A DNA stretch of 64,000 nucleotides from contig BSBM01000753.1 of assembly GCA_027924585.1 (NCBI GenBank), positions 21,719,501-21,783,500 on the forward strand. Direction: 5' to 3'. This DNA comes from Larix kaempferi (taxonomy: Eukaryota > Streptophyta > Pinopsida > Pinales > Pinaceae). Shown in pieces: positions 10,371 through 23,520 of this stretch. Position 1 is the first letter of the stretch; every line of letters begins with the position of its first letter. Both the position numbers and the translations under genes were made by a program. The notes below the pieces were generated by a model. It did not search any database, was not told where the DNA came from, and saw only the letters and a program-made list of their open reading frames with translations.

Positions 10371-11289
10371 TTGGCTGTGTAAAAAAAACATAAAAAAGAG
10401 CCCAGGAAAGGAGTTGGACAATTAATTTTGCCAACCACCATTCCCACGCAAAAACAACAAGCAACCTCTATATAATCACTAAACAATTTCCCAACAACAC
10501 TTATTTAAATCATTGTTAGTTTACTTTCAATTAGAGCTATGTGAATTTGATGTTGTTCAATTTGAGTTCAATAGACATGTAAGAAGTTCTTTGTAGACCT
10601 AATTCAAATTTTCATATTAAAATATTTTTGTTTTTTATAACAATTTGAAGAAATATTTATTTTTTGCATTGTAGTTTGATGGGGAGTAAAAACAAATGAC
10701 AAAGGAGGCATGCTCGTCAGCAAAATGACAATGAAGAGTGTGAGAAGAATAGATAAAGAATGAGACAACAAAGATCAATATTGAGAGAATAAGAAGATCA
10801 ACCTTTGATGCAAAAAAATCCAATGTAGGACAACCAAGGTAAAATTTTGAATTACATGCAACCTAATTTAAATTTCATATTTTACCTTTCTCTAATAATT
10901 TGTTATATACTAACTATTTTTTTCATTTTAGCCTTACTATATTTTGTCTGTAATAAGATTTTTAACAATTTGTTATTTAGACAACAAAGTTAGTAACAAT
11001 TTTAAAACAAAATTAACTATTTCATAATCTAATTTATTTACTATTTTTTTGTAATAAGATTCTTATTTATTTAATAACTTTGTTATTTATATTTCAAAAT
11101 TTGTAACAATTTTCATGTTAAATGAATACCTTTTAACTGAATAACAATTTTCAATGTTATTGGAACAATTTTCAAATTAAATGTACACTTGGACTCTATT
11201 TTGAAGTTAAAATGTATATATTTAACTATTTTCAATTTTCTAAGTTGCTAACAATTTCAAGTTAAATGTAATTCCAATTCTTGTTTTGT
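10371..11289. other. Element E, AT-rich region without a gene
   Basis: Mostly A/T-rich sequence with scattered 'aacaattttcaagttaaatg' words that foreshadow the tandem repeat to the right. No ORF with family-like sequence is seen on either strand. Confidence 0.5.
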
Positions 11290-12900
11290 TATTTGCTAAA
11301 AAAATATTTGTAAAGTCTCATGTGAGCTCCAAGTCTCAACATTTGTTGATTGAAATAACTATTAATGTCTAATTTTAACTTACCCTCATTTTATTTGAAA
11401 TGAACATTGTGATTGTTATGTATTAGTTAGAAAATTTAATTTGAAAACAAATTAAATGAATATTTTTATAGTTATGTAATAGATGTAAAATTCAATGACA
11501 ACAAATAAAATGAACATTGTGATCATTATGTAGTTGTTGGAAAATTCAATTATGTTGTTTTTAATGTATTTTCAATTTATGTACCATTTTTTTTCTATGC
11601 ATGAATGTAGGGATACGTTAAAGTTTTTTTCTTATAGTAAGTATATATCTTACTTATATTTCAAAATTTGTAACAATTTTAAAGTTAAATTGATAATTTT
11701 CAAGTTAAGTGGATAGTTATGTATTAGTTGGAAAATTCAATTCACACGCAATTTTCAATTTTTCCACATCAAATTTCAAGTTACTACCAATTTTAAAGTT
11801 CAATATACAACTATCAAGTTATTAATAATTATCAAGTTAAATACATACTTGATTTTGAAACTTTACTAAAAATTTTCAAGATAAATGTACAATTTCAAGT
11901 TACATACATATTTAGTTATTTTGAAATTAAGTTACAAACAATTTTCTTGTTTTTAATGTATTTTCAATATTTGTACCAAATTTTTCTATGCATGAATATA
12001 AGGATAATTTATTTATTTTCCTTATAACTTACCATAATAAGGAATTACAAAAAATTATTTGCATAGCCTCATGTGAGCTCCAAGTCTCAAGTCACTAGCA
12101 ATTTTCAATTTGTTAATTTACATGTAACAAATTTCAAGTTACTAGTAATTTTAAAGTTAAATGTACAAGTTCTATCAACTTGTTGACAATTATCAAGTTA
12201 AATATTTATATACTTGATTTTCAAACTTTACTTAGAACAATTCTCAAGCTAAATGTACAACTTCAAGTTAAATGTACATATTTAGTTATTTTGAATTCAA
12301 GTTACAAACAATTTTCTTGTTTTAAAAGTATTTTTCAATTCTTGTACCAACTTTTTATATGCATGAATTTAGGGATACGTTATATTTTTTTTCCTTATAA
12401 CTTACCATAATAAGGAATTACAAAAAATTATTTGCATAGCCTCATTTGAGCTCCAAGTCTCAAGTCACTAGCAATTTTCAATTTGTTAATCTCCATGTAA
12501 CAAATTTTAAGTTACTAGCATTTTTAAAGTTAAATGTACAAGTTCTATCAAGTTATTAACAATTATCAAGTTAAATACATATACTTGATTTTCAAACTTC
12601 ACTTAGAACAATTCTCAAGCTATATGTACAACTTCAAGTTAAATGTACATAATTAGTTATTTTGAATTCAAGTTACAAACATTTTTCTTGTTTTAAAAGT
12701 ATTTTCAATTCTTGTACCAACTTTTTATATGCATGAATGTAGGGATACGTTATATTTTTTTCCTTATAACTTACCATAATAAGGAATTAAAAAAATATTT
12801 GCATAGCCTCATGTGAGCTCCAATTCTCAAGTCACTAGCCGATCTGGGTTGTTACAAACAATTTTCTTTTTTTAAAAGTATTTTCAATTCTTGTACCAAT
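11290..12900. repeat. Element E, ~370-bp tandem repeat, about 4 copies
   Basis: Landmarks 'tatgcatgaatgtagggatacgtta' near 11598, 11991, 12359 and 12730, and 'tgtgagctccaagtctcaa' near 11323, 12073, 12447 and 12812, repeat at 368-393 bp. The two right-hand copies are the most alike, so amplification proceeded there most recently. ORFs at 11534-11716 and 12180-12410 are low-complexity reading of this repeat. Confidence 0.8.
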
Positions 12901-12978
12901 GCATTTCAAAACACTTCAATTTGGTACTTTAAAATTAACCTCCTTGCATAGTGCATTTATGATTGGAATTCCCTTCAC

Positions 12979-15867
12979 ATGAATTTTGATTATGTAGGGA
13001 TAGATTATGGTCAACCATCACATCATAGTGATCAAGAATCACATGACCCTGTGCCCCCTCATGATCCAGATCATCCATCACATGACACTTTTCCCTCTCA
13101 CATTTCAAGTATACTTGGGAGTTGCAGTGGGGTTGGAAGGGGTGGAAATTGTCTAGAGGATTGTGCAGTTGTTTCTGCACGATAAGAGCTTCGGAACCTG
13201 ATCCCTAGTCAAAAAGTTAGAGAGCATGTCAGTAACATAATTAAGTCATATTTTGAACAACATTTAGCGATGGCACAAGCTCAAATCCTACATGGGTTGA
13301 TAAACACAAAAAATTGAAACGTACCACAAATTTGTTGGGTTTTCAAGATGCTAAAACAAAAAATACATGCGAGAATGCAATAGAAAATGTAAGAATTGCA
13401 TTATCTTCATTTGGAAAATCAAGAAATAATGATATCCGAGCTGCTCATAGGGAAATTACAACGGATGTTGTGGCACAAAGCACCTCAAGAAATCGAATAG
13501 CATCAATAATGACATCATTGCTCAAAGTTTCAAAAAGAACATTGTTCAAATATATTAAATTCAGGGTCTATATAGATGAAAATGATGAAGCTTTTTGTTG
13601 GGATAATATTTGTAGGGAACCCTATCGAGGAAGGATGGCAGAGGGAATTAGAGAGAAGGTGATATAGTTTTGGGATATCCATTCTCGTGCTATTCCAAAT
13701 AGAAAGCATGTCCCACGACAACGTTTATCTAGATGCATTTATTAGGAGAACTGTAAGCATGTGATGGAGATGAGAGGAGTTTCACTTTACGAGGAATTCC
13801 AATAAACCAATCTTGGTGTTCAGATATCATTTAACATGTTCAACAAATTGAAATTGTGGTATATTAGGCCTTAGGACGAATACGATTCACAACACTTGTT
13901 GCTTCTGATACCATGTTGAATTTCAACTATACTATGACACATTTTTGGATTTTTGCAAAAGGCACTGGAACGGTGAACTAGTTCCTCACACAGCGAGAGA
14001 TTTTATCTGTATGATACTATGCAACAGGAATCCTGAACAAGTGTTTTTCAATAAGAGGTGTGTAGGTGGGAAAAGATGCCCTGAATGCAGCGATTTGACA
14101 TTGTTCTATAGGGCATTTCCTATTGATCCAACACACCTTGGATTGTCAGATATCATAGTTATGTGGACGAGATATGAGTATGTCTCCATGAATCCATCAT
14201 CTTCTTCATCTGTTCCATCTAAGAGGATCGACTTGCTTGAGGATGAGATTCCTATTTAGATTTCATGGAGAAGTTTCAAAGTCATATTTATAAAAACATA
14301 AAGCACTCCCATAGGTCTAGGTGACAAGCTTCAGAATTCAAACATTGTCGTGAGGTATTTGAGCTGGGCACAATCTTATTAGTGGTAGAATTTGCTGAGA
14401 AATACACATTTTCTCCTCAGAGAGAGATACATAGTGAGTACTATCACTCCGACTAGGTGTTTATCTTCGTACATGTATTGTATAGACATGCTCAAGAGAG
14501 CATTGATGGTAGGGATAACATTCCTTAGTCACATGAAGTGATCAATGAGTACCATTTTTATGTCATTGATGATCGTGAGCATGACACATTGTTCATTCAA
14601 CACTACTTTGGGTTGATTTATGATTCATTCAGGAAGAGAGGCGTATCATTTATTGAACACTGGATTTGGTCAGATGGGTGTGCAAAGAAATTCAAATCGG
14701 CATGCCCTTTTTATTGGTTGAGTCGCCTTCATAAAGAGATAGGAGTCCGACACACCTGGAGATTTTTTGAAAAGAGCACAAAAAGGGTGAACATGATGGT
14801 GCAGGTGCATGTGTGAAACGACCACTTTAGAGGTACCAAATGAGTCATGGTGCGAACCGACTCAAATGCTCCACGAAAGTAGTTGATTGGTGCACACATC
14901 ATTTGGGCATCAAGGTCGCGAACATGCAAGGCCGATGTGCAAGTAATAAACTCCAAACTCAATTAATAAGCTAATAACATTCAATATCATCATTTCCAAA
15001 AGAACCCCTACTCAGTAGAAATTTATATATGACAAATTGAATTCCATGCAGGTTTTTTTGGGATGTTTTCCTTGGTGATGTGAATAGATCTATGTCGTGG
15101 TATTGTGAGACCATACTTGGTATGAGGGAATTACATTATGTTCGGAGTAAAGACATGGGTGACATATTTTCCATTGAAACGAGGAAGCATGCTTGCTTTT
15201 GCGATTTTTGCATTGATGAAAATGGATGCGGGCTTCATCATTGCGAAAATGATGTATATGTGAAACCATGGAAATATGTCCATCTTAATCCAAAGAGCCC
15301 ACATCCAATTCCAACATGGCAAGAGATGCACACTGACGAGGCAATGGTCTCACTAGATCATGATCGAATTTCTGATGTGGTTAGGGAAGGTACAAGACTT
15401 CATTAAGTTAATTAGTTTACTATATATTACACATATACAAATCTTGTAGAAATGCAGATAGGACATTTGAATAATATTTGTAATTTATATCGCAGGTGAT
15501 GTATTCATTGTCATTTCACCCCCCCACAATCAAGAAGATGTGGCATATTATTTGATGCGGTGCACACAAATTAAAAGCAGGTTGGTGCGACCCTATCAAG
15601 ATGGAGAGTTCACATACCAAATTGGAGACCTAGTTCTATTGGGACACTTTTTTGAAAGAGTGAAAAACAGGGTGCTTATATTATTAACAGAGATTTTGTT
15701 CCTGAATATATATCATGCCAATACAGTCATTTGGTGGTTGCAGTTTTGATACATCTAACAGAAATCAGGTGAAGAGAGGTGAGCTAAAGAGATGGAAGAT
15801 GACAGAAGATGACCATGATAGTATTATGGATACTTGCATTCCTATAACCCATTGGCCAGATGAATGA
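12979..15867 (+). pseudogene. Element E gene 1: transposase-like protein, intron-containing, degenerate
   Basis: A degraded protein gene on the plus strand. The order is: a Ser/His/Asp/Pro-rich N-terminus (12979-13183); a basic segment starting LLGFQDAKTKNTCENAIENV (13335-13665); FWDIHSRAIPNRKHVPRQRL; a Cys/His segment with YHVEFQLYYDTFLDFCKRHW (~13920-13970); CVGGKRCPEC; VVEFAEKYTF; IEHWIWSDGCAKKFKSACPF (~14660-14720); and, after a frameshift, GEHDGAGACVKR. Introns are likely at 14943-15051 and 15390-15495 (GT-AG). The C-terminal exons read VNRSMSWYCETILGMRELHY and GDLVLLGHF, ending HWPDE at 15867. I recall WSDGC..QFK and HGKGEHDGAG.VKR patterns from widespread mobile-element-associated proteins, and the acidic residues could form a DDE-like site. 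That assignment is inference. Many stops look like CGA-to-TGA decay. Confidence 0.6.
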
Positions 15868-16480
15868 GTTACATGTATGCCACTTGCATCATTGACATAG
15901 ATTTCATGTTGTTTTGTTGAAGATTTTATTGGAGATTTTTGTGGAGGTTGTTTTTTCCTCATTTATATAGGGTTTTTTTTGCGATGTGACCAATAGTTTT
16001 ATAAATGTATTTTTTTATATCCTTTAATGCCAAGATTAAAAATACTAGATGAGAGTTTTTTTTTTTAAATTGGGTCATGGTGCTCTAATGTGACAAGCAC
16101 ATTAATACTTTGAATACACTTGAATGTATGGTCAGTGCTCATGAACTTCCTCCATAATAGTTTTATAAATATTTTTTGAGATGCTTTAAAATCAATATTA
16201 AAGATCTACTAGATAGTTGAATATTATCAATTTCTAGGATAAACATGTGTTTAAAGTCATAATCTCTAAAAACCAAGAATTATTATTTAATACAGTTCCA
16301 CCTAACCTTATAAAATGGGTAAATTTTATTTGATTATAGTTCTAGGAAACAATTTTTTATTTAAAGTTTATGTGGATGGATAGAAACTAAATCCTCTAAG
16401 AAATATCCATAAGTTGCATGTATCCATTCATATAATGTTTCATACACACCACAATCTTCTATATTTGATAGAAATAAGGA
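15868..16480. other. Element E, AT-rich spacer after gene 1
   Basis: AT-rich sequence without coding signature. It includes the gene 1 3' flank and a T9 tract near 16056. Nothing else is recognised. Confidence 0.5.
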
Positions 16481-17340
16481 GATGCATCTATACAATGTAA
16501 AATTGTAATTTAAATTTTAAATTGTAATGTATTCTAATTTTAAATTTTGATTTCAAATGCAACTGTAATGTAATTCAAATTGTAATTGAATTCAAATGTG
16601 TAAATTGTAATTGAATTGTAATGTGTAGACAACATAATGTAATTGTAATTTCAATTTTAAATTGTAATGTACAATTGAATTCTAAATTTGGAATTTGCAA
16701 TTGTAATGTAGTCAAAATTGAAATTTTAAGAAGTAACTACACATTGAATTTTCAATTGAAATTACACATTAAATTTGAAATTTGAAATTGTAATTGAATT
16801 GGAATGTGTAAATTGTAATTGAATTGTAATGCGTAGACAACATAATGTAATTGTAATTTCAATTTTAAATTGTAATATAAAATTGAATTCTAAATTTTGA
16901 ATTTGCAATTGTAATGTAGTCGAAATTGAACTTTTAAGAAGTAACTACACATTGAATTTTCAATTGAAATTACACATTAAATTTGAAATTTGAATTTGTA
17001 ATTGAATTGGAATGTGTAAATTGTAATTGAATTGTAATGCATAGACAACATAATGTAATTGTAATTTCAATTTTAAATTGTAATGTACAACTGAATTCTA
17101 AATTTTGAATTACAATTTTAATGTAGTTGAAATTGAACTTTTAAATTGTAAATACACATCGAAATTTCAATTGAAATTACACACTAATGTAAAATTGTAA
17201 TTTAAATTTTAAATTGTAATGTAATTTAATTTTAAATTTTGAATTTGCAATTGTAATGTAGTTGAGATTGAACTTTTATATTGTAATCACTGTACATTAA
17301 TTTTGCAATTGAAACAACAAAACATAAATGTAACTGTAAT
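16481..17340. repeat. Element E, ~208-bp tandem repeat of TTGTAATT-rich sequence, about 3 copies
   Basis: The landmark 'gtagacaacataatgtaatt' (variants g/a) occurs near 16625, 16833 and 17041, a spacing of 208 bp. It is embedded in 'ttgtaattgaattgtaatg' low-complexity sequence. A partial decayed copy follows to about 17340. Confidence 0.8.
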
Positions 17341-17590
17341 AATTATATCTAGATGTAATATGAAAGACAATCAACTTCAAATCAAGATACAAAATACACA
17401 TGAAGACATCAATATGATAAAATATAAAAAGTATATAACAAAATATATGGAAAAGTCCATATCCAAAGTCCATATATGATAAAATTCAATATATATGATA
17501 GAATTCCATATCCAAAACATGAAAATGTATGTACATAGATCATCCAAAACATGAAAATATCCAAAACATGGAAATGTATACATCATCAAA

Positions 17591-20056
17591 TCATTGGCCA
17601 CTACCCCCACGAGGCCCTTGATTGGCCCTGTGACCTCCTTCACTTGTCGTAGACCCATGCTAGCCTTGAGGCAGTAAACTATGAAAGAAGGACTCGATCT
17701 CAACATACTATAAAAGTTAAAATTGTGAACTCTGTAAGTTAGTTAGGTTTTGACCAATGCATAATATTCAACAAGAAGTGAAAATTTTTAATGGATGGAT
17801 GTGAAAATCACCTCACTCGAGTCAATGGTGATATCTGGAATCTGGGTCGGAATATGGGTAGATTGGCCCTCATCAGGACCGCATGGTTGAACTACATCCC
17901 AATCATCCGAGAAAGTGATTGTAACATAGAAACCCACCTATGGTGATGCATGTGTAAGATGCCATTACATGTAATAAGTTAGATTTATTAAAAATTTAAA
18001 CTAAAAAAAACATAAAAGTTATAATTCAAGAATGAAAACATAAAGTATAAAATGAAATTACTAAATGTGAAATGAATTGGAACATAAATTAAAACTCACC
18101 TCTGTGTCTAGGCCTCGCTGGTCAGGACCTTCGTGGTCCTCATGTGTATCATCTTGAGCAACGACCTTGCCTTTTCCCTATACAATTTGAAATTCAAAGT
18201 TAGCATCTAAAACATAAAATCTCAAACTAAGAATTAAAACATAGATTATTTAAAATGAGATTAATAAACACAAATTAAATTGGAACATAAATTATAACTT
18301 ACCTCGACTACTGTGTTCGGCGGGTGGGGATGAGTGGATGGACCAAACGATGGCTCACTACGAAAGAGCTCATCCATGTATGTGGTCCCATGCATGGAGC
18401 AATAAAATATACCCCTTAAGTATTATTGATCATTCAATTTATGACATATAATATGATGTAACATGAAAACATATATACATAATTGTACAAAAATATACCT
18501 ATCCTGGAGTGCCGTATCTACAATACATTTGAAATTATGCATCTCAGGCTTACCGAGAATACCCCCATATGGCCTCATCATCTTAAAAATTGAGTAGTTA
18601 ATCGTTGACCCACTCTATCTCTGGTTGTGCATGTGCAGGGGGTGGTCTAGACATCTCTCCCTGCACAACAATAATAGCACTACCCATGGAAGTGAATAAT
18701 GAGTATGAAATCTCCTTCCTAGCCTATGTAGCAAGGTGGGATGACTGTTTCACGTCCCCTGACATGATAACCATCCTATCTGGAATCAGTACCAACCTCA
18801 GAGGGGGTGGCACGAAAGCAGGGTATCTACGAGCTCCAGGACATTGGTAGGAGCGTCCCCTACCAGGACAAAAGAACTCATATCCCGTGCTGGTGTAGTC
18901 TGGGTGCATATCTAGAAAAAAAATGCATATATATGTTTTGCAAAGTACAAAGGGACTTTTTCATGGCGGGGTAACATTCCCCACGCTCCGATGAATCTAT
19001 CATACACATATGGTGTAGCGGCCTCGATCTTAAAATCCTTGAGTCTAAGCGGTTGAACGAAAGGGCAGTCAAGAGGGAAAGTCGAACAAAGTACCCTTGA
19101 CATCATGCCCTCTTATGGCGCCTTTGAAATCTGCCCATTAATGGGGGCCCATGACATCCTATCTTCTCCTTTGGCATGTAAAATGACAGATGCCACTAAG
19201 AGGTCCCACTTTCTTACAGAGGGACAACATATCATCAACTGTTGATAACATCATCAATAGTGAGCATATAGTGTTACACCTAAATCTCGTCATCATGAGT
19301 CCTATTTCAACTCAGTTCCTTAATCCCTAAAGGTTCCCTAACCAGAAGTTGTCTAGAGCAAATTCTTGATCCTTTATTCACATTTTTAGTTAGGCCAACG
19401 TAAATAGATAAACGGGTTTCATTCCTATGTCAACTGAGACCCATTTATCTATTTGCATTTCTATTTATGTAGGGAAGCTGATTCTATTTTGTGTTTATTT
19501 GTTCTAGATCCACTTGGAATAGGGAGATATGGCCTTTAAGTCCGCTTAGGTAGATTGTACGAAAACAATAATAAGAGAATCCTCCCTAAGTGTGCACACG
19601 CACGAGTGCACCCACTCTCACCGGGTGATAATATCATTAAGAGTGATGCGCACAACCTCATCATCGTATGATCCACCTAATGCACCTTTGATCCAAACCA
19701 AAACACAAATGTTAGTTAAAATATATATTATAACTTGCAAGTGAAATTCAATTCATTATATATTACAAATTTATTGAAAATGTATCTAGCAAAAAATATT
19801 CACCTGATGTACCTGTGTTTTGGTGCACATCCTCCTCCTCAGGATCAAGATGTACATCGTCAGGATGAACTGACGCACTATCTCTCTTGTTGCTGCCACC
19901 AGCAGCAGCTGACCCCGGTGTGGCCTTTCTCCTTAGTGAATGAGAGCACTGCCGATGGCCACCCTGTTGGGCGACGTCGGATCCTCTCATGCTCCACCAA
20001 GCACGAAGCAATGAAGGTCTCTCTTGAGAACTCTTTGAATCACATTTCAATTTCAA
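17591..20056 (-). pseudogene. Element E gene 2: multi-exon gene of unknown function, convergent with gene 1
   Basis: Several minus-strand exon-like pieces are bounded by good splice sites. They are 17591-17707 (ends ...GPRGGSGQ then stop), 17812-17937 (42 codons, begins VGFYVTITFSDDWDVVQPCG), 18100-18177 (26 codons, GKGKVVAQDDTHEDHEGPDQ), 18303-18414 (donor GAG|GTAAGT) and 18499-18911 (GYEFFCPGRGRSYQCPGARR then IPDRMVIMSGDVKQSSH). Upstream sequence around 18912-19260 reads DFPLDCPFVQPLRLKDFKIE and YDRFIGAWGMLPRHEK, and the most 5' piece is 19763-20056 (Ser/Asp/Glu-rich). Exon 18499-18911 holds a stop and a 1-bp shift. I do not recognise the protein. Its place, tail to tail with gene 1 inside one element, suggests an accessory transposition or DNA-binding protein (inference). 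Confidence 0.5.
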
Positions 20057-21400
20057 TTTCTAATTCTATTTCAAATTTCACATTTCAAATTTAAATTCAA
20101 ATTCAATTCAAATTCAAATTCAAATTCATTTTCAATTTCAATTTCAAATTTCAAATTTCAAATTTCAATTTCACATTTCAATTTCAAATTTCAAATTTCA
20201 ATTTCAATTTCAATTTCAATTCCAAATCCAATTTCAATTTCAATTTCAAATTCCAAATTCCAAAATCAAATTTCAATTTCAAATTTATGTTTTAGTTTCA
20301 ATTTCAAATTTTAAAATTCAATTTCATGTTCAATTCAATTTTCAAATTTCAATTTAATTTCAAATTTGTATTTCAAATTTCAATTTCACATCCAATTCCA
20401 ATGTCAATTTTAATTTCAAATTTTCAATATTCAATTTCGAATTTCAATTTCATCTTCAGTTTTCAATTTCAAATTTCAAGTTTCAATTTCAAATTCCATT
20501 TCAATATCAATTTCCAATTTTGAATTTCAATTTCATCTTCAATTTTCAATTTCAAATTTCAAGTTTCGATTTCAATTTCTATTTCAATTTCCAATTCCAA
20601 TTCCAATTCCATTTCCAATTCCATTTCCATTTCTCAATTTTCATTTTTATTTGAATTTTCAATTTTCAATTTCAAATTTACATTTCAATTCCAAATGCAA
20701 TTTCTAATTTCTAATTTCAATTTCAATTTTATTTACAATTTACAATTTTAAATTTCAATTTCAACTTCAGTTTTCAATCTCAAATTTCAAATTAATTTTA
20801 ATTTCAAGTTCAAAATGTCAAATTTGGATTTCAATTTCAAATTCCAATTTCATTTTCGATTTCCAATTCTAATTCCATTTCCAATTCCTAATTTTCATTT
20901 ACATTTCAATTTTGAATTTTGAATTTCAATTTCATTTCAAATTTCAAATTCAATTTCAATTTGGTTTTCATTTTCATTTTCAATTTTGAAATTTTAAATT
21001 GCAATTATGACAGGTGAGCACAGATAAGTCACAAGTCAAATTTCAAATTTCCACTTCCAATTTCATTTACATTTCCATTTCTATATTCCAATACCAGTTT
21101 CTATTTCAAATGTCAATTTTCAAATTCAAATTCAATTTTAATATCAAATTCAAATTGCAATTGCAATTTCAATTTCAATTTCCAATTTCAATTTCAATTT
21201 GCAATTTCAATTTAAATTTTCAATTTCAATTTCAATTTGCAATTTCAATTTAAATTTCCAATTTCAATTTCAATTTGCAATTTCAATTTAAATTTCCAAT
21301 TTCAATTTCAATTTGCAATTTCATCAAATTGAAATTGAAATTGCAAATTACAATTTAGATTGAAATTGCAATTGAAATCTGTAATTAAAATTTCAATCTC
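20057..21400. repeat. Element E, ~1.3-kb CAATTT / TTTCAA low-complexity tract
   Basis: Nearly the whole stretch is built from the hexamer-like words CAATTT and TTTCAA, phased irregularly, with an inverted-phase end near 21325-21375 ('aaattgaaattgaaattg'). A better-ordered 36-38-bp repeat, 'tttcaatttgcaatttcaat', occurs at 21180-21325. ORFs at 20326-20523 and 21014-21253 translate to repetitive Phe/Ser/Asn/Gln strings and are not genes. Confidence 0.9.
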
Positions 21401-23100
21401 AAAGGTTTTCAAATGTTTTTTTTTATAATGTTAATGGTTTTTGTTACATAGTTATATGACCTTATGTTGGAAAAAAACGGGCAACTTTTATGTTGCCGGT
21501 TTTATTTTGAAATATGTATATTTATTGAAAAAAAATGGGCAGCATTTCTGCTTGCCAAAACACATTTTAAAATAAAACCGACAACATAAACCGGTTGATA
21601 TAAACAAAAATATTAATAACTTGAAAAAATAAATACAACATAAACTTAAAATTTAAAACATGTTTAACGTAATGTAAATGGATTTTCTACACATGTTTTC
21701 AATCCATGTTTTCAATCAGTTTTCAAATGGTTTTTGGTAATTCCAAGGTTCATAGGTCTAAAGAATTAAGGTTTCAATGGTTTTGTTTTACACAATTTGG
21801 TTAAATTTATTTTAAAAAAAACCGTTCCAAATGTGTAATTCAAAAGCATTTCTGCTTGTCAATACACATTTAGAATTAAAACATAATATTATATTAATTA
21901 ATAATTTTTAATTATTAATCATTAATATAAATTAATAAAAAATTTAACTTTATGAATTCATATTTAATAAACCCTAATCCCTTAATAAAACAATTACAAA
22001 CTTAATACTATAAATCTAATAACTTTATGAATTTAAATTAATAATTTAAACCTTTTTGAATTTAATAAACCCTAATCATAATTAATTATTAATTAATTAA
22101 TTAATAATTTAAATTAATAAAATTATATTAACTATAAACTTATAAAAACTTAATATAAATTATATTAACTATAAACTTATAAACTTATATTAATTATAAA
22201 GTTATAAAAACTTAATATTAATTAATCTAATTAATTTAACTATGGATTCTACTAACTATTAAATTAATTTAGCTATTAATTAATATTAATTTAACTATTA
22301 ATTAATATTAATTTAACTATGGATCATATTAACTATTAATTTAATATTATATTATATTAATTTAATTATTAATTAACTATTAATTTAACTATAATCATAT
22401 TAATTATTAATTTACCTATGGATTATATTAACTATTAATGAATATTAATGTAACTATGGATTATATTAATATTAATTTAACTATAATAACTATATCATAA
22501 TATTATATTAATTAATAATTAATAATTATTTACTAATATAAATTAATAAAAAATTTAACTTTATGAATTCAAATTTAATAAACCCTAAACCCTTAAAAAA
22601 ACAAAAAAACTTAATCTTATAAATTTAATAACTTTATGAATTTAAATTTAATAACATAATAATTTTTTGAATTTAAATTTAATAAACCCTAACCTTAATT
22701 AATTTTAATTAATTATCAAATAGTTACAATTAAATAATTAATAATTTGAATTAATAAAAATTTTAACTTTATGAATTTAAAGTTAACAAAACTAATCAAC
22801 TAATATGAATTCAACATAAAGCATACTATTAATGAAAATAAAAAATGAATTTACGTATTAATTACCAAATAATTAAAAATTAGTTAATTCATAATATTAA
22901 TCAAATTAAAAATTAATTAATAATAAAAATTTCAAACTAATTATAATAATTAATTATTATATCTTTTCAATCAATTAAAATTAAATAATAATATTAATTC
23001 ATATAATTTTAAAACTTTTTTTTTTAAAGTTTATAAATTTAAATTTAATAACCCGAAGCCTAAAAAACTTACCATTAATAAATTTATCATTAAATTCAAC
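21401..23100. other. Element E, extremely AT-rich region, no gene
   Basis: Dominated by TTAATTAATT and 'actattaattaat' words with several short local repeats, including 'taactatggattatattaac' variants at 22240-22480 and duplicated 'gaatttaataaaccctaa' near 21960, 22060, 22565 and 22670. No coding signal. Confidence 0.6.
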
Positions 23101-23520
23101 TAAAATTAATTCCCAAACAAAACCCTAGAGTCGGCTCCATTCCATTAAAATATTTTTGACTATTGACTATATTAAATAATTGATGAGGGTGAAGATCTTC
23201 TCAGGCATCGCTAATGTCCCGATGATGAGCCAAGGATGGCTCTAAATGTTGACTACATTAATTCACCTACCACAAACTCTCCACAAGATGCTAAGCATAA
23301 ATGCTACCAGTTGATATCAATTTATACAAAAAAAAAAGAAATTATATTTTATTTAAAAAATAAATAGGGGGTTTATGGTCCACTTACCTAGTGGAGTGGA
23401 CGACATGGCGTGGCATGGCATGGCCTGAGATGCTCGGTCGAGGTCCTTTGTTGTGGTCGTTTTTGTTGAAACAGGGCCGGTTGGATGTGACCCTGTTTTT
23501 TATTTATTTTTACTGTCTCA
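23101..23520. other. Element E, less AT-rich right subterminal region, unassigned
   Basis: Base composition rises to normal here. A possible exon-like stretch lies around 23180-23290 and a GC-richer piece at 23390-23490, but no frame is convincing and no motif is recognised. The 64-codon ORF at 23391-23585 runs into the palindrome cluster. Confidence 0.4.

Noticed and set aside
10016-10486. 156-codon minus-strand ORF
   Set aside because: It spans the palindrome cluster; its similar stretches come from the repeated motif.
20326-21253. ORFs of 65 and 79 codons with Phe/Ser/Asn/Gln strings
   Set aside because: Translation of the CAATTT low-complexity tract.
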